This document shows, one piece after another, positions 8,454 to 15,702 of a stretch of DNA of 34,260 bases. The first letter of the stretch is position 1. The number at the start of each line of letters is the position of its first letter. The stretch covers positions 1 to 34,260 of the forward strand of contig OMVJ01000023.1 of the NCBI GenBank assembly GCA_900314495.1. The letters are read 5' to 3'. Under the pieces are notes generated by a model. It saw nothing but the letters and a program-made list of their open reading frames with translations. It was not told where the DNA came from and searched no databases. Position numbers and translations under genes: made by a program. The stretch comes from an uncultured Olsenella sp. (lineage in GTDB: Bacteria; Actinomycetota; Coriobacteriia; Coriobacteriales; Atopobiaceae).

Positions 8454-9634
8454 TATGCCAAGTCAATGCAGGTTGCGACCTGCCTTAAGATGCTGTCGGT
8501 TTCACCGTCACGTGGGTTGCTGACGATGAGCTGGCCTATGCGGTCCGTGCCGTCGTGAGCCTCCTGCACGCGTGAGCCTACGGTCACATCCAAAGATATG
8601 CTCACGCGCTCGCTGCGGAGGGCAGCCAGCCGCTCAAGGTCAACGGCACGTATGGTGCCCGTCGCGCGCGAGAAGACCAACCGCGCCTCGCAGGCGTCTT
8701 GCTTGTTGGGATTGAAGTCGCATTTCTCGCCAAGGGCGCAACGGATGATCTGCTCGTAGTAGTCGATGCCCGTGTGCAGATGGATGAGCTCTGGTATGCA
8801 GGTGGCGCCGCAGCGGGCGCCGGCCTCAATGATGGAGACCTCGCCATCGGCCGTGATCATGGCATCGGAGTTGATGGCACAGTTGTCCATGCCGGCACAC
8901 TCCACGATGGCCTGCATCTCGTGCTCGATTGCGTTGATCGTAGCTTGCTCTGCCTTGAACGGGAACGAGTGCCCTGCGGGAATGGTCACGCCCTGGTTGC
9001 TCCAGACTGCTTTGTTGTGCGGCAGGCAAATCTGCAGCTTGCCGTCCCTCACAAAGGCGTCGATGCCAATCTCCGTCCCCAAGACGCAGCGCTCGACCAC
9101 GTAGTGGGTGGTGTGGCTTGCGCTGACGGAGGCATCGAAGGCCGCGGCTAGCTCCTCGGGGGAGTCTACGCGCGTCACGCCGCGCGAGCCAGAGACGTCA
9201 CAGGCCTTGACCATTACGGGGTAGCCAAGGTCCTCCGCTGCCCAGCGGGCCTCATCCTGGTCGTGTACGATACGGAAATCCGAGGTGTGCACGTGGCCTG
9301 CGAAGACCTGCTTCATGAGGGACTTGTCCGTGAGCGTGCGCGCCGCATGCTCGCTCACGCCGGAGAGGCCCAGCCGGTCGCACACATAGCCAACGGTGCG
9401 TACGGCCACGTCGGTACCTGTGGTCACGATGCCATCCACATGCTCGTCGCGTGCCAGGGCGAGCACTCCCTCGCAGTCGCGCGTGTTGAGGTAGGAGACC
9501 TGGTCTGCGTGGGAGAAACCCGGGTAGTTTCCAGGGATGCTCACCACGAGCGTCTGGCAGCCAAGGTCGCGGGCCTTGTCGATGAGGGGCACCTGGTACA
9601 CACCTGCGCCGAGCACGATGAGCTTCTTCTGCAT
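8453..9634 (-). CDS. ATP-grasp carboxylate-amine ligase-like protein
   Basis: A 393-residue soluble protein. Residues 1-95 form the N-terminal Rossmann-like pre-ATP-grasp domain (KLIVLGAGVYQVPLIDKARDLG). Residues about 105-310 form the ATP-grasp domain, with the lysine and glycine-rich loop VMVKACDVSGSRGVTRV at 140-156 and the metal-binding SIIEAGARCGA around E270. ATP-grasp enzymes of this shape activate a carboxylate as acyl phosphate and join it to an amine, or make a carboxylated product. It ends an operon with a PLP enzyme and a polyprenyl-type GT2 (39 bases behind the GT2 stop) and converges on wecE. I infer that it could ligate an amino acid or other acid to an amino sugar or to its precursor, but the substrate is not visible. 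The ATG at 9634 is the natural start, just before MQKKLIVLGAG. Confidence 0.82.
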   Translation of the reverse strand: MQKKLIVLGAGVYQVPLIDKARDLGCQTLVVSIPGNYPGFSHADQVSYLNTRDCEGVLALARDEHVDGIVTTGTDVAVRTVGYVCDRLGLSGVSEHAARTLTDKSLMKQVFAGHVHTSDFRIVHDQDEARWAAEDLGYPVMVKACDVSGSRGVTRVDSPEELAAAFDASVSASHTTHYVVERCVLGTEIGIDAFVRDGKLQICLPHNKAVWSNQGVTIPAGHSFPFKAEQATINAIEHEMQAIVECAGMDNCAINSDAMITADGEVSIIEAGARCGATCIPELIHLHTGIDYYEQIIRCALGEKCDFNPNKQDACEARLVFSRATGTIRAVDLERLAALRSERVSISLDVTVGSRVQEAHDGTDRIGQLIVSNPRDGETDSILRQVATCIDLA

Positions 9635-9672
9635 GGTTCAGTCCTCGCTGTGTCCTTGCCGTAGCCGTGCCG

Positions 9673-10593
9673 CTACAAGTTGACCTTGTCCCGAATGATG
9701 AACTGCGGTGTCCCGTTGATGGACATGACAATTTCGCCTAGGTACTCGCCTATGACACCCAAGACAATGAGGACGATGCCGAAGAAGATGAGCATGACGC
9801 TCATGGTGGAAGCCCAGCCCATGAGCATGGTGGGGTCCATCAGTTTTCGGATGATGGTCACGATGCCGGCTATGATGCCAATGAGTGCCGTGGCAAACCC
9901 GAGGAACGAAGCGATGCGTAACGGCAAGACGGAATAGTTGAAGTAGCTGAGCCAGAGCTTCATGAGCTTCTTCAGCGTGTAGCCGGAGTGGCCGTACTCT
10001 CGCTTGTGGTGTTCCACGTCTACGTTGCCAATGTTGTGTGATGTGCGGTAGAAGAGCCCATCCACGTAGGGATTGTAGGAGTCGGACTTGATGATTTCGT
10101 CCCTTACGTTGTGGGTGATGACCCAGAAGTTGCTGGACCGGATGTCCTTGGGACGACCGAGCAGAGTGCGGGACGAGACCTTGTTGAGCCAGCTGGTGAA
10201 GTTCTTGGCCCTGCTGTTCTTACTCTCTGGATAGACGCCGTACACAATGTCGTAGCCCTCAGAAATCTTGCCTAGCAGTTTGAAAATCTGCGAAGGGTGG
10301 GTCTGCAGGTCATCGTCCATGCCCAGAATGTAGTCGCCTGTGGTGAAGTGCATGGCACACATGAGACCATTGTGCTGGCCAAAGTTGCGCATGAGGTGAA
10401 TGCCGTGCACGCAGGGGTAGTCATCGGCAAGGCGGCGTATCTCTGCGAATGTACCGTCGGCAGAAGAGTCGTCCACAAGGACGAACTCGCACTCGTAGCC
10501 CTCGTGGTGCTCGAACTCATCCATGGTGAGTTCGACGACCTCGCGAATGGACTTCTCGGAGTTGTAGCAGGGGATTACAACGGAAACTAGCAT
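9673..10593 (-). CDS. GT2 glycosyltransferase with C-terminal membrane helices (ArnC/GtrB type)
   Basis: A 306-residue enzyme. MLVSVVIPCYNSEKSI starts the GT-A fold, FVLVDDSSADGT is the first acidic motif, and the DXD site is ILGMDDDLQTHP. MRNFGQHNGLMCAM is characteristic of the group that glycosylates undecaprenyl phosphate (ArnC, GtrB). The C-terminal third carries two long hydrophobic segments (about residues 228-249 and 263-287) that anchor it to the inner membrane face. It probably loads a sugar, perhaps the WecE product, onto a polyprenyl phosphate carrier; the donor is an inference. Its start overlaps the last 7 bases of the upstream PLP-enzyme gene, which implies translational coupling. 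Second gene of a three-gene minus-strand operon. Confidence 0.87.
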   Translation of the reverse strand: MLVSVVIPCYNSEKSIREVVELTMDEFEHHEGYECEFVLVDDSSADGTFAEIRRLADDYPCVHGIHLMRNFGQHNGLMCAMHFTTGDYILGMDDDLQTHPSQIFKLLGKISEGYDIVYGVYPESKNSRAKNFTSWLNKVSSRTLLGRPKDIRSSNFWVITHNVRDEIIKSDSYNPYVDGLFYRTSHNIGNVDVEHHKREYGHSGYTLKKLMKLWLSYFNYSVLPLRIASFLGFATALIGIIAGIVTIIRKLMDPTMLMGWASTMSVMLIFFGIVLIVLGVIGEYLGEIVMSINGTPQFIIRDKVNL

Positions 10594-11564
10594 GCGGATC
10601 TCTTTTCGGTGAGGTAGTCAAAGTAGAGGGGTAGTCCGCCCGTGTGCAGGAACAGAATGCGCTTGCCCGTGATGCCTTGATCGGCAAGGTAGCGCAGCAG
10701 GCCCGAGAAGGCCTTGGCGGAATAGATGGGGTCCATGGGGATGCCGTTCTCCTGCAGCATGCGGTCGCTGACGGCCGTGACGGACTCATCGTAGATACCA
10801 TATCCGCCCAGGTTGTAGCCGCACTGCAGGTTGATTGCCGCGTCCAGTACGTCGTCTGAGGGAAGCGGCTTGCCGACTTTGGTGAAGTAGCCGCTGACGG
10901 CGCCGCGCAAGATGCGGGAGGCACGCTCCCGCGTGCGGGAGGAAATGGAGATTCCCACAATGTCCCGCTGGTCGCCCGTGGCAAGGCTGCCAGCAATGAG
11001 TCCGCCCATAGAGGCGCCGGTGCCGTAGGGGAGCGCCAAGAGGTCGAAGGGCTGGTTTTGGTTCTCCCACGTGCGAATTTCCTGGTAGGCGGCTGCATAG
11101 GCTATGGCGCCCGTACCCTCGTTACCCTCGCCATAGCGGTTGCCAAAGATGTAGTAGGGGCTTAACCCCTGTGCCTGGAAGTAGGCGAAGGCGTCATCCA
11201 CGGCTTTGGCGATGGCGCCCTTCTCGCACGGCATGAGCTTCACGTCAAACTGCGACGTGATGGTCTGGTTGAAGGAGATGCCATCGTCAGTTACCGAAGT
11301 GACGACCATGGCGCAGGGAACCTGGTATACGTGGCAGAGGTTGGCGAGGACACGGCATAGGTTGGAGTGGCGGTCTCCGTACATGATGAGGGCGTTCTTG
11401 CCAGATGCGCGCATGTCGTCTAGGTAGGCCTTGGCAATGCGTACCTTGTTGCCGCCAAAGGAGAAAGGCAGTAGGTCGTCGCGCTTCATGAAGAGCTGGT
11501 TGCTCTGGGTGTCGAAGCCCCGGAGCTTCTGAATCGGAGTGTCGAAGATGATGCTCGGTGCCAT
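10587..11564 (-). CDS. ACC deaminase / D-cysteine desulfhydrase-like PLP enzyme
   Basis: A 325-residue fold-type II PLP protein. FMKRDDLLPFSFGGNKVR places the Schiff-base lysine at K40; the Ser/Asn-rich stretch YGDRHSNLCRVLA replaces the usual QSNH; PYGTGASMGGLIAG (179-192) is the PLP phosphate-binding loop; HTGGLPLYFDY lies close to the C-terminus as in ACC deaminases and D-cysteine desulfhydrases. Known members cleave small amino acids such as ACC, D-cysteine or D-serine. Its place as first gene of an operon with a GT2 and an ATP-grasp ligase argues for a role in making or modifying an amino-acid-like building block for a glycan rather than general catabolism; this is inference. ATG 11564 has AGAGG 8-9 bases upstream; the open frame reaches 11615, but the residues before 11564 do not look like the family. 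Confidence 0.8.
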   Translation of the reverse strand: MAPSIIFDTPIQKLRGFDTQSNQLFMKRDDLLPFSFGGNKVRIAKAYLDDMRASGKNALIMYGDRHSNLCRVLANLCHVYQVPCAMVVTSVTDDGISFNQTITSQFDVKLMPCEKGAIAKAVDDAFAYFQAQGLSPYYIFGNRYGEGNEGTGAIAYAAAYQEIRTWENQNQPFDLLALPYGTGASMGGLIAGSLATGDQRDIVGISISSRTRERASRILRGAVSGYFTKVGKPLPSDDVLDAAINLQCGYNLGGYGIYDESVTAVSDRMLQENGIPMDPIYSAKAFSGLLRYLADQGITGKRILFLHTGGLPLYFDYLTEKRSAC

Positions 11565-11666
11565 GGGCCTACACCTCTTGCCTGCGGTTGTTGCTCGTCC
11601 CGCCCGAAGCGTCATGCTTGGGCGGCAAACTCATTCTGTCAGCATAGCCGAAGTCTCAAGGATTGT

Positions 11667-11691
11667 GATGGGGCTGCGGAGCAACCCCATC
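11667..11691. other. Hairpin in the divergent intergenic region
   Basis: GATGGGG (11667-11673) pairs with CCCCATC (11685-11691), and GCT/AGC inside can extend the stem with a two-base bulge. It lies between the divergent PLP-enzyme operon and the repeat protein at 11802, about 100 bases from either start. There is no T-run. It may be regulatory or a leftover of an older gene end. Confidence 0.35.
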
Positions 11692-11751
11692 AAAGCTAGG
11701 GCTGGGGCCGTCACTGGGGCGTTCGTTGTGGCCGCAGGGGAACGCAAGCCA

Positions 11752-11757
11752 TATAAT
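11752..11757 (+). promoter_or_regulatory. Candidate -10 box upstream of the 11802 gene
   Basis: A perfect TATAAT occurs at 11752-11757, 44 bases before the start codon. No convincing -35 lies at 16-18 bases; TTGTGG at 11726-11731 is 20 bases away. The AT-rich stretch from 11751 to 11781 stands out from its GC-rich surroundings. Confidence 0.4.
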
Positions 11758-11801
11758 CGTAGAATCCACTTTTTCAATCTTGTTCAAGGTAGGTATGAAG
11801 C

Positions 11802-13835
11802 ATGCTTCAGAAGACCAATCGTGTACGCGTTTCTGCCCAGGCCAAGCTTGCCGGTCTCGGTGTGTCTGCGGCACTCGCCGTGGCCCTTACTATGGGCGGG
11901 GCGACGGTTGCCTTGGCGGAGACCACAACCGTACAAGACGATGCGCAGACCGCCGCAGTTGAGGCGCAGCCCGTAGAGGAGCTGGCGTCTGTTGCGGCTC
12001 CCATGGCGGAGACCCAGGCTGCACCCGCAAGCGTCACGGACGATGTGACGCCGGAGCCTAACTCGTCCGTCTCGGACGTTGCCACGGCCAGTGCCACGGA
12101 CATTGCTCCAGAGAACGCCGATGCTCCGGCTGCGGTCCCTACCGCCGGCGCGGAGGCAGCGGCCACGCACGGGGAAGGGGCAGGCCAGTCTGAGGCGCCC
12201 TCTGCGGAGGCAACCGAGTCGGACATTGCCGCGACCGCGGGCGCTGCGACCGCAAGGACGAGCGACCCCGCCCTCGCAGACTCTATAAACGCGCAGACTC
12301 AGGTGTCCAACAGCGAAGCGACCGCCTCCACGCAGGCCAAGGCTATTACCTACAAGAACATGTTCCGCCTGTACAACCCCAACTCGGGCGAGCACTTCTA
12401 CACGGCGAACCCAGACGAGGCCAAGAACGTGGTGGAGGCCGGCTGGCGGTGGGAGGGCATAGGCTGGGTAGCCCCCAGCGAGGGCGCCCCGGTCTACCGC
12501 CTGTACTCCGGCACGGATCACCACTACACAAAGAATGCGGGCGAGCGTGACTGGCTCATCACACAGGGCTGGAAGTACGAGGGCGTTGGCTGGTTCTCAG
12601 CCGACGAGTCCGATGGTCTGCCCCTCTACCGTCAGTTCAACCCCAACGTGGACCCCAGCGCCCCGCGCAACAACTCCGGCTCCCACAACTACACCCTGAA
12701 CAAGGGGGAGAACGACCAGCTGGTCTCGCTGGGCTGGCGTGCCGAGGGTATTGGCTGGTACGGCGCAAAAGTCGCGAACCAGCCCATGAAGGGCATGTGG
12801 GTCAACACTGCCGCCTGGACGGGCTCGCAGAAGGAGCTGTACTGGATAGGTGCGAACGGCGTGCTGGCAAAGTCCCGCGTGATCGATCCCTCCGCCAACG
12901 CGGCCGACGCCGGCGCCGGCAGGCGGGCCTACGCCACAGAGACGGGCGCCGTGGTGCGGGGCAAGCGCCTGGTGAGCAACGGCATGATGTTCGCAGACCA
13001 GAACGGCACGCTTGTGGACCTCAGCAAGCTGGGTGACGTGAGCCAGCATTGGATCGTCACGGGCAATCTGGACAACGGTGACACCCAGCGCTACTACATC
13101 ACGACCCTGAAGAACGGCCAGCTGGGCGCGCTCGTGGGCGACTTCACCGCTACGCTGACTGGCAAGAGTAGTTCCTTCCATGGCCGTGAGGACCAGGGGT
13201 ACATTGTCAGAGGTACGTGGAGCTACGGCGGCTGGATTTATACAGCGGACAACGACGGTCGCATCACCAGCAAGAGGTACGGTTGGAACGCGCCGGGCGT
13301 GGACTCCTGGTTCTACAACGACACCTCGTACGTCAACTCCATGCTGGATCGCGCCAAGCGCTACGGCAGCGACACGGACTGGTTTGTGACCATCGACACG
13401 TCGCGTTGCAGGGTGAGCATCTTCAACAGGACCAACGGAACGTGGAGCGCCGTGGGCGGCTGGAAGAGCGTGCAGGGCAAGCTGGTGAATGGCAGGTCCC
13501 TGACCAAGCGCGGCGTCTACAAGATCGTCGCCAAGGAGTACGAGGACAGCGGCACCCTGTACGAGGGCTCGGCTGCGGCTGGTGGCCCGCGGTCAGAGGG
13601 CAACTGGTGGGACATCTTCTATTGCAACCACCGGAACATCGACGACGGTGGCATGGTCATGGAGTACAACGGGCACTCCTTCCTCGTCAACCAGCCTTCC
13701 CCGTACTACTCGCATGGCGGCACGTGCATTTCCTTGGACGCGGTCAAGTTCATCAGCCAGCATGCGCCCGTCGGCAGTACGGTTTGCGTGCTGGACAACG
13801 TGAACAGCTGGCCCAGCTGGTATCAGTGGGACTAG
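11802..13835 (+). CDS. Secreted wall-binding protein with atypical L,D-transpeptidase-like domain
   Basis: A 677-residue exported protein. Residues 1-39 are a signal peptide ending VALA before ETTT. Residues 40-182 are an Ala/Glu/Thr/Pro-rich stalk. Residues 187-322 carry three DUF5648-type repeats (FRLYNPNSGEHFYT, YRLYSGTDHHYT, YRQFNPNVDPSAP...SHNYT). Residues 332-490 are aromatic/Gly wall-binding-like repeats (LYWIGANGVLAKSRVI). Residues about 525-666 look like a YkuD domain: WFVTIDTSRCRVSIFN opens it, then a GVYKIV segment, and SHGGTCIS at 637-644. The normal motif is SHGC; here two residues are inserted before the cysteine (C642), and the upstream histidine (H625) lies closer than usual. 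Activity is therefore uncertain. ATG 11802 follows AAGGTAGG by 8 bases. The next gene repeats residues 187-388 almost exactly. Confidence 0.82.
   Translation: MLQKTNRVRVSAQAKLAGLGVSAALAVALTMGGATVALAETTTVQDDAQTAAVEAQPVEELASVAAPMAETQAAPASVTDDVTPEPNSSVSDVATASATDIAPENADAPAAVPTAGAEAAATHGEGAGQSEAPSAEATESDIAATAGAATARTSDPALADSINAQTQVSNSEATASTQAKAITYKNMFRLYNPNSGEHFYTANPDEAKNVVEAGWRWEGIGWVAPSEGAPVYRLYSGTDHHYTKNAGERDWLITQGWKYEGVGWFSADESDGLPLYRQFNPNVDPSAPRNNSGSHNYTLNKGENDQLVSLGWRAEGIGWYGAKVANQPMKGMWVNTAAWTGSQKELYWIGANGVLAKSRVIDPSANAADAGAGRRAYATETGAVVRGKRLVSNGMMFADQNGTLVDLSKLGDVSQHWIVTGNLDNGDTQRYYITTLKNGQLGALVGDFTATLTGKSSSFHGREDQGYIVRGTWSYGGWIYTADNDGRITSKRYGWNAPGVDSWFYNDTSYVNSMLDRAKRYGSDTDWFVTIDTSRCRVSIFNRTNGTWSAVGGWKSVQGKLVNGRSLTKRGVYKIVAKEYEDSGTLYEGSAAAGGPRSEGNWWDIFYCNHRNIDDGGMVMEYNGHSFLVNQPSPYYSHGGTCISLDAVKFISQHAPVGSTVCVLDNVNSWPSWYQWD
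12360..12965 (+). repeat. Duplicated coding module, copy A
   Basis: This segment encodes 202 residues (three DUF5648-type repeats plus the start of the next wall-binding domain) and is matched by copy B at 14053-14664. By eye the proteins are about 85-90% identical, and the DNA is also similar over long stretches, which points to tandem gene duplication with new C-terminal domains. The sharpest difference is the linker around 12768-12795. Confidence 0.85.
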
Positions 13836-13932
13836 AGGGGTGTCCCGTTCCAGGCCGCATGCGGACAACAGACGCAACAACGCAGACGCAACGAAGCAAG
13901 ACAGACGAAGCACGACGGCAAGAGGTGGATGC

Positions 13933-15552
13933 ATGAACGAACACGGCAATCGCAGCGGCAAGAGAATCGTCCAACTAGTGATGGCATTGATGACGGGCAT
14001 GGTGCTCGCTTGCGTATTGCCGGCGACGGCCCAAGCCGCCTCCTGCCGCGCCATGTACCGCCTGTATAACCCCAACTCGGGTGAGCACTTCTATACTGCA
14101 AACAAGGACGAGGCAAAGAACGTGGTCGAGGCCGGCTGGCGTTGGGAGGGCATCGGCTGGGTGGCCCCGACGGAGGGTGCCCCTGTCTATCGTCTGTACT
14201 CTGGGACGGACCACCACTACACGGCAAATGTAGGCGAGAGGGACTGGCTCATCACCAAGGGATGGAGATACGAGGGCGTGGGCTGGCTGACCGCGGATGA
14301 GGAGGGCGGACTGCCACTCTACCGACAGTTCAACCCCAACGTTGATCCATCGGCGCCGCGCAACAACTCCGGCTCCCACAACTACACCCTGAGCAAGGAT
14401 GAGAACGACTACCTGGTCTCTGCGGGCTGGCGTGCCGAGGGCATAGGCTGGTATGGTGCTGATGCTCCCACGCCTGCAATGGAGGACGGCGGCATGTGGG
14501 TTAACACTGCTGCCTGGACGGGCTCGAACAAGGAACTTTACTGGATTGGTGCCGACGGCGTGCTGGCCACGTCCCGCGTCATCGACCCCTCTGTCAACGC
14601 GGCTGACGCTGGCGCTGGCAGGCGAGCCTACGCCACAGAGACAGGCGCCGTAGTCAGGGGGAAGTACGTGACCTCCGATGGTCACGTGATTCTCGCCGCC
14701 CAGGACGGCACGCTGGAGACCTCCACCGGCTGGAAGGAGACGAGCTCCTATGACAGCGATGGGTCTCACCTCTACTATCTCGAGGACTTCGGCAACGGCC
14801 TTGTGGGAGCCAAGACCGGTGACTTTACCGTCGACGGCAAGAAGTACCATGGCATTCCCGGTGAGGGCTACATCGTTCGCAACGGTACGTGGGTAGACGG
14901 CGGCACGGGTATTGCCTACACGGCGGATGCCAATGGCGTGATTACCAAGACCGAGCAGGTAGATTACGGCACGCAAATCGCGAACCTGGCCGCGGCCCTT
15001 GCTGGTACGGCAACGCCGGGTGACCGTAGCGCGGACATAACGGTTTCTAGCGTGTATGAGAAGAGCACACGCGCCGAGGTGCAAGACTACATCAAGGTAC
15101 ACGACATGACTCTTGGCGCGTGGGGCGGCAACATGGCATATGCCTCGTGCACGCAGGCCGCGGCTACCGTACTTGCCGCAACGGTTGATCCGGACATCGC
15201 ATCTGGCCAGACTCAGGGCAACTCTGGCCCGGGCGGCATGCTCTCCTACTTTGCCAATAACGGCCTGTACCAAGAGGTGACGAGCGGTCCGCTCAAGCCT
15301 GGAGACATCCTTGCAGACCCCACGCACGATGCCATCTATACGGGTACGGAGATTGCTCAGCGCTACTTCCCTGGCACTACAGCTTATATATATGAGGCTA
15401 GTTACTCTCGTCGTGCCTATCCGGCTCTTCATGCGTTCGGGGATCCGTCCAACGTGAAGTCGTACGGTAGCATGAAGGTGTACCGTGTGACGGGTAAGGC
15501 CACACCCAAGCTGGGTACCTCCTTCATCGACTACAGCTTCGCCCTCCGCTAG
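13933..15552 (+). CDS. Secreted wall-binding protein with NlpC/P60-like cysteine peptidase domain
   Basis: A 539-residue protein with a signal peptide (cleavage probably after ATAQA, residue 35; VLAC at 24-27 is a weaker lipobox alternative). Residues 41-176 are three DUF5648-type repeats and 187-340 the same wall-binding-like domain as the preceding gene. Residues about 350-539 differ completely: YASCTQAAATVLAA (C406) and KPGDILADPTHDAIYTG (H465) match the Cys helix and the GD..-His strand of papain-fold NlpC/P60 or CHAP peptidases. Such enzymes cut peptide stems of peptidoglycan. The call for this domain is from motif order only. ATG 13933 follows AGAGGTGG at 4 bases; the frame is open back to 13840 but the extra residues are charged and not signal-like. 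It lies 97 bases behind its paralogue, so the two may be cotranscribed. Confidence 0.78.
   Translation: MNEHGNRSGKRIVQLVMALMTGMVLACVLPATAQAASCRAMYRLYNPNSGEHFYTANKDEAKNVVEAGWRWEGIGWVAPTEGAPVYRLYSGTDHHYTANVGERDWLITKGWRYEGVGWLTADEEGGLPLYRQFNPNVDPSAPRNNSGSHNYTLSKDENDYLVSAGWRAEGIGWYGADAPTPAMEDGGMWVNTAAWTGSNKELYWIGADGVLATSRVIDPSVNAADAGAGRRAYATETGAVVRGKYVTSDGHVILAAQDGTLETSTGWKETSSYDSDGSHLYYLEDFGNGLVGAKTGDFTVDGKKYHGIPGEGYIVRNGTWVDGGTGIAYTADANGVITKTEQVDYGTQIANLAAALAGTATPGDRSADITVSSVYEKSTRAEVQDYIKVHDMTLGAWGGNMAYASCTQAAATVLAATVDPDIASGQTQGNSGPGGMLSYFANNGLYQEVTSGPLKPGDILADPTHDAIYTGTEIAQRYFPGTTAYIYEASYSRRAYPALHAFGDPSNVKSYGSMKVYRVTGKATPKLGTSFIDYSFALR
14053..14664 (+). repeat. Duplicated coding module, copy B
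   Basis: This segment encodes 204 residues matching copy A at 12360-12965. It differs at scattered residues and by a two-residue longer linker (around 14460-14492). Beyond 14664 similarity to the paralogue falls and the C-terminal domains are unrelated. Confidence 0.85.
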
Positions 15553-15589
15553 CGCCTGCCCCACACGAACTTTGCATTTGACTTGCAAC

Positions 15590-15620
15590 CGCCCGCCAAC
15601 TGGCCATCAGCTGGCGGGCG
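15590..15620. terminator. Strong hairpin after the NlpC/P60-like gene, without T-run
   Basis: CGCCCGCCA (15590-15598) pairs perfectly with TGGCGGGCG (15612-15620); CTG/CAG continues the stem inside after one mismatch, leaving a 5-base loop. It sits 38 bases past the stop at 15552 and 83 bases before ATG 15703. The bases after it are ACCGTGTAAC, so a classic U-tract is missing. It may act as a rho-assisted terminator or RNA-stabilising end. Confidence 0.55.
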
Positions 15621-15702
15621 ACCGTGTAACCTGCGGTATCATCGAGCCTTGTATAAGCGTTTCTCGTCCGCACCGCACGTGCGGCATCAAGAGGAGAACA
15701 TC

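Noticed and set aside
12360-12770. Tandem repeats considered as a CRISPR array
   Set aside because: The repeats are protein-coding, about 45 codons each, diverged and in one reading frame, with no short identical repeats or unique spacers.
13975-15588. 537-codon minus-strand frame opposite the NlpC/P60-like protein
   Set aside because: Antisense shadow. The plus strand has a signal peptide and recognisable repeats.
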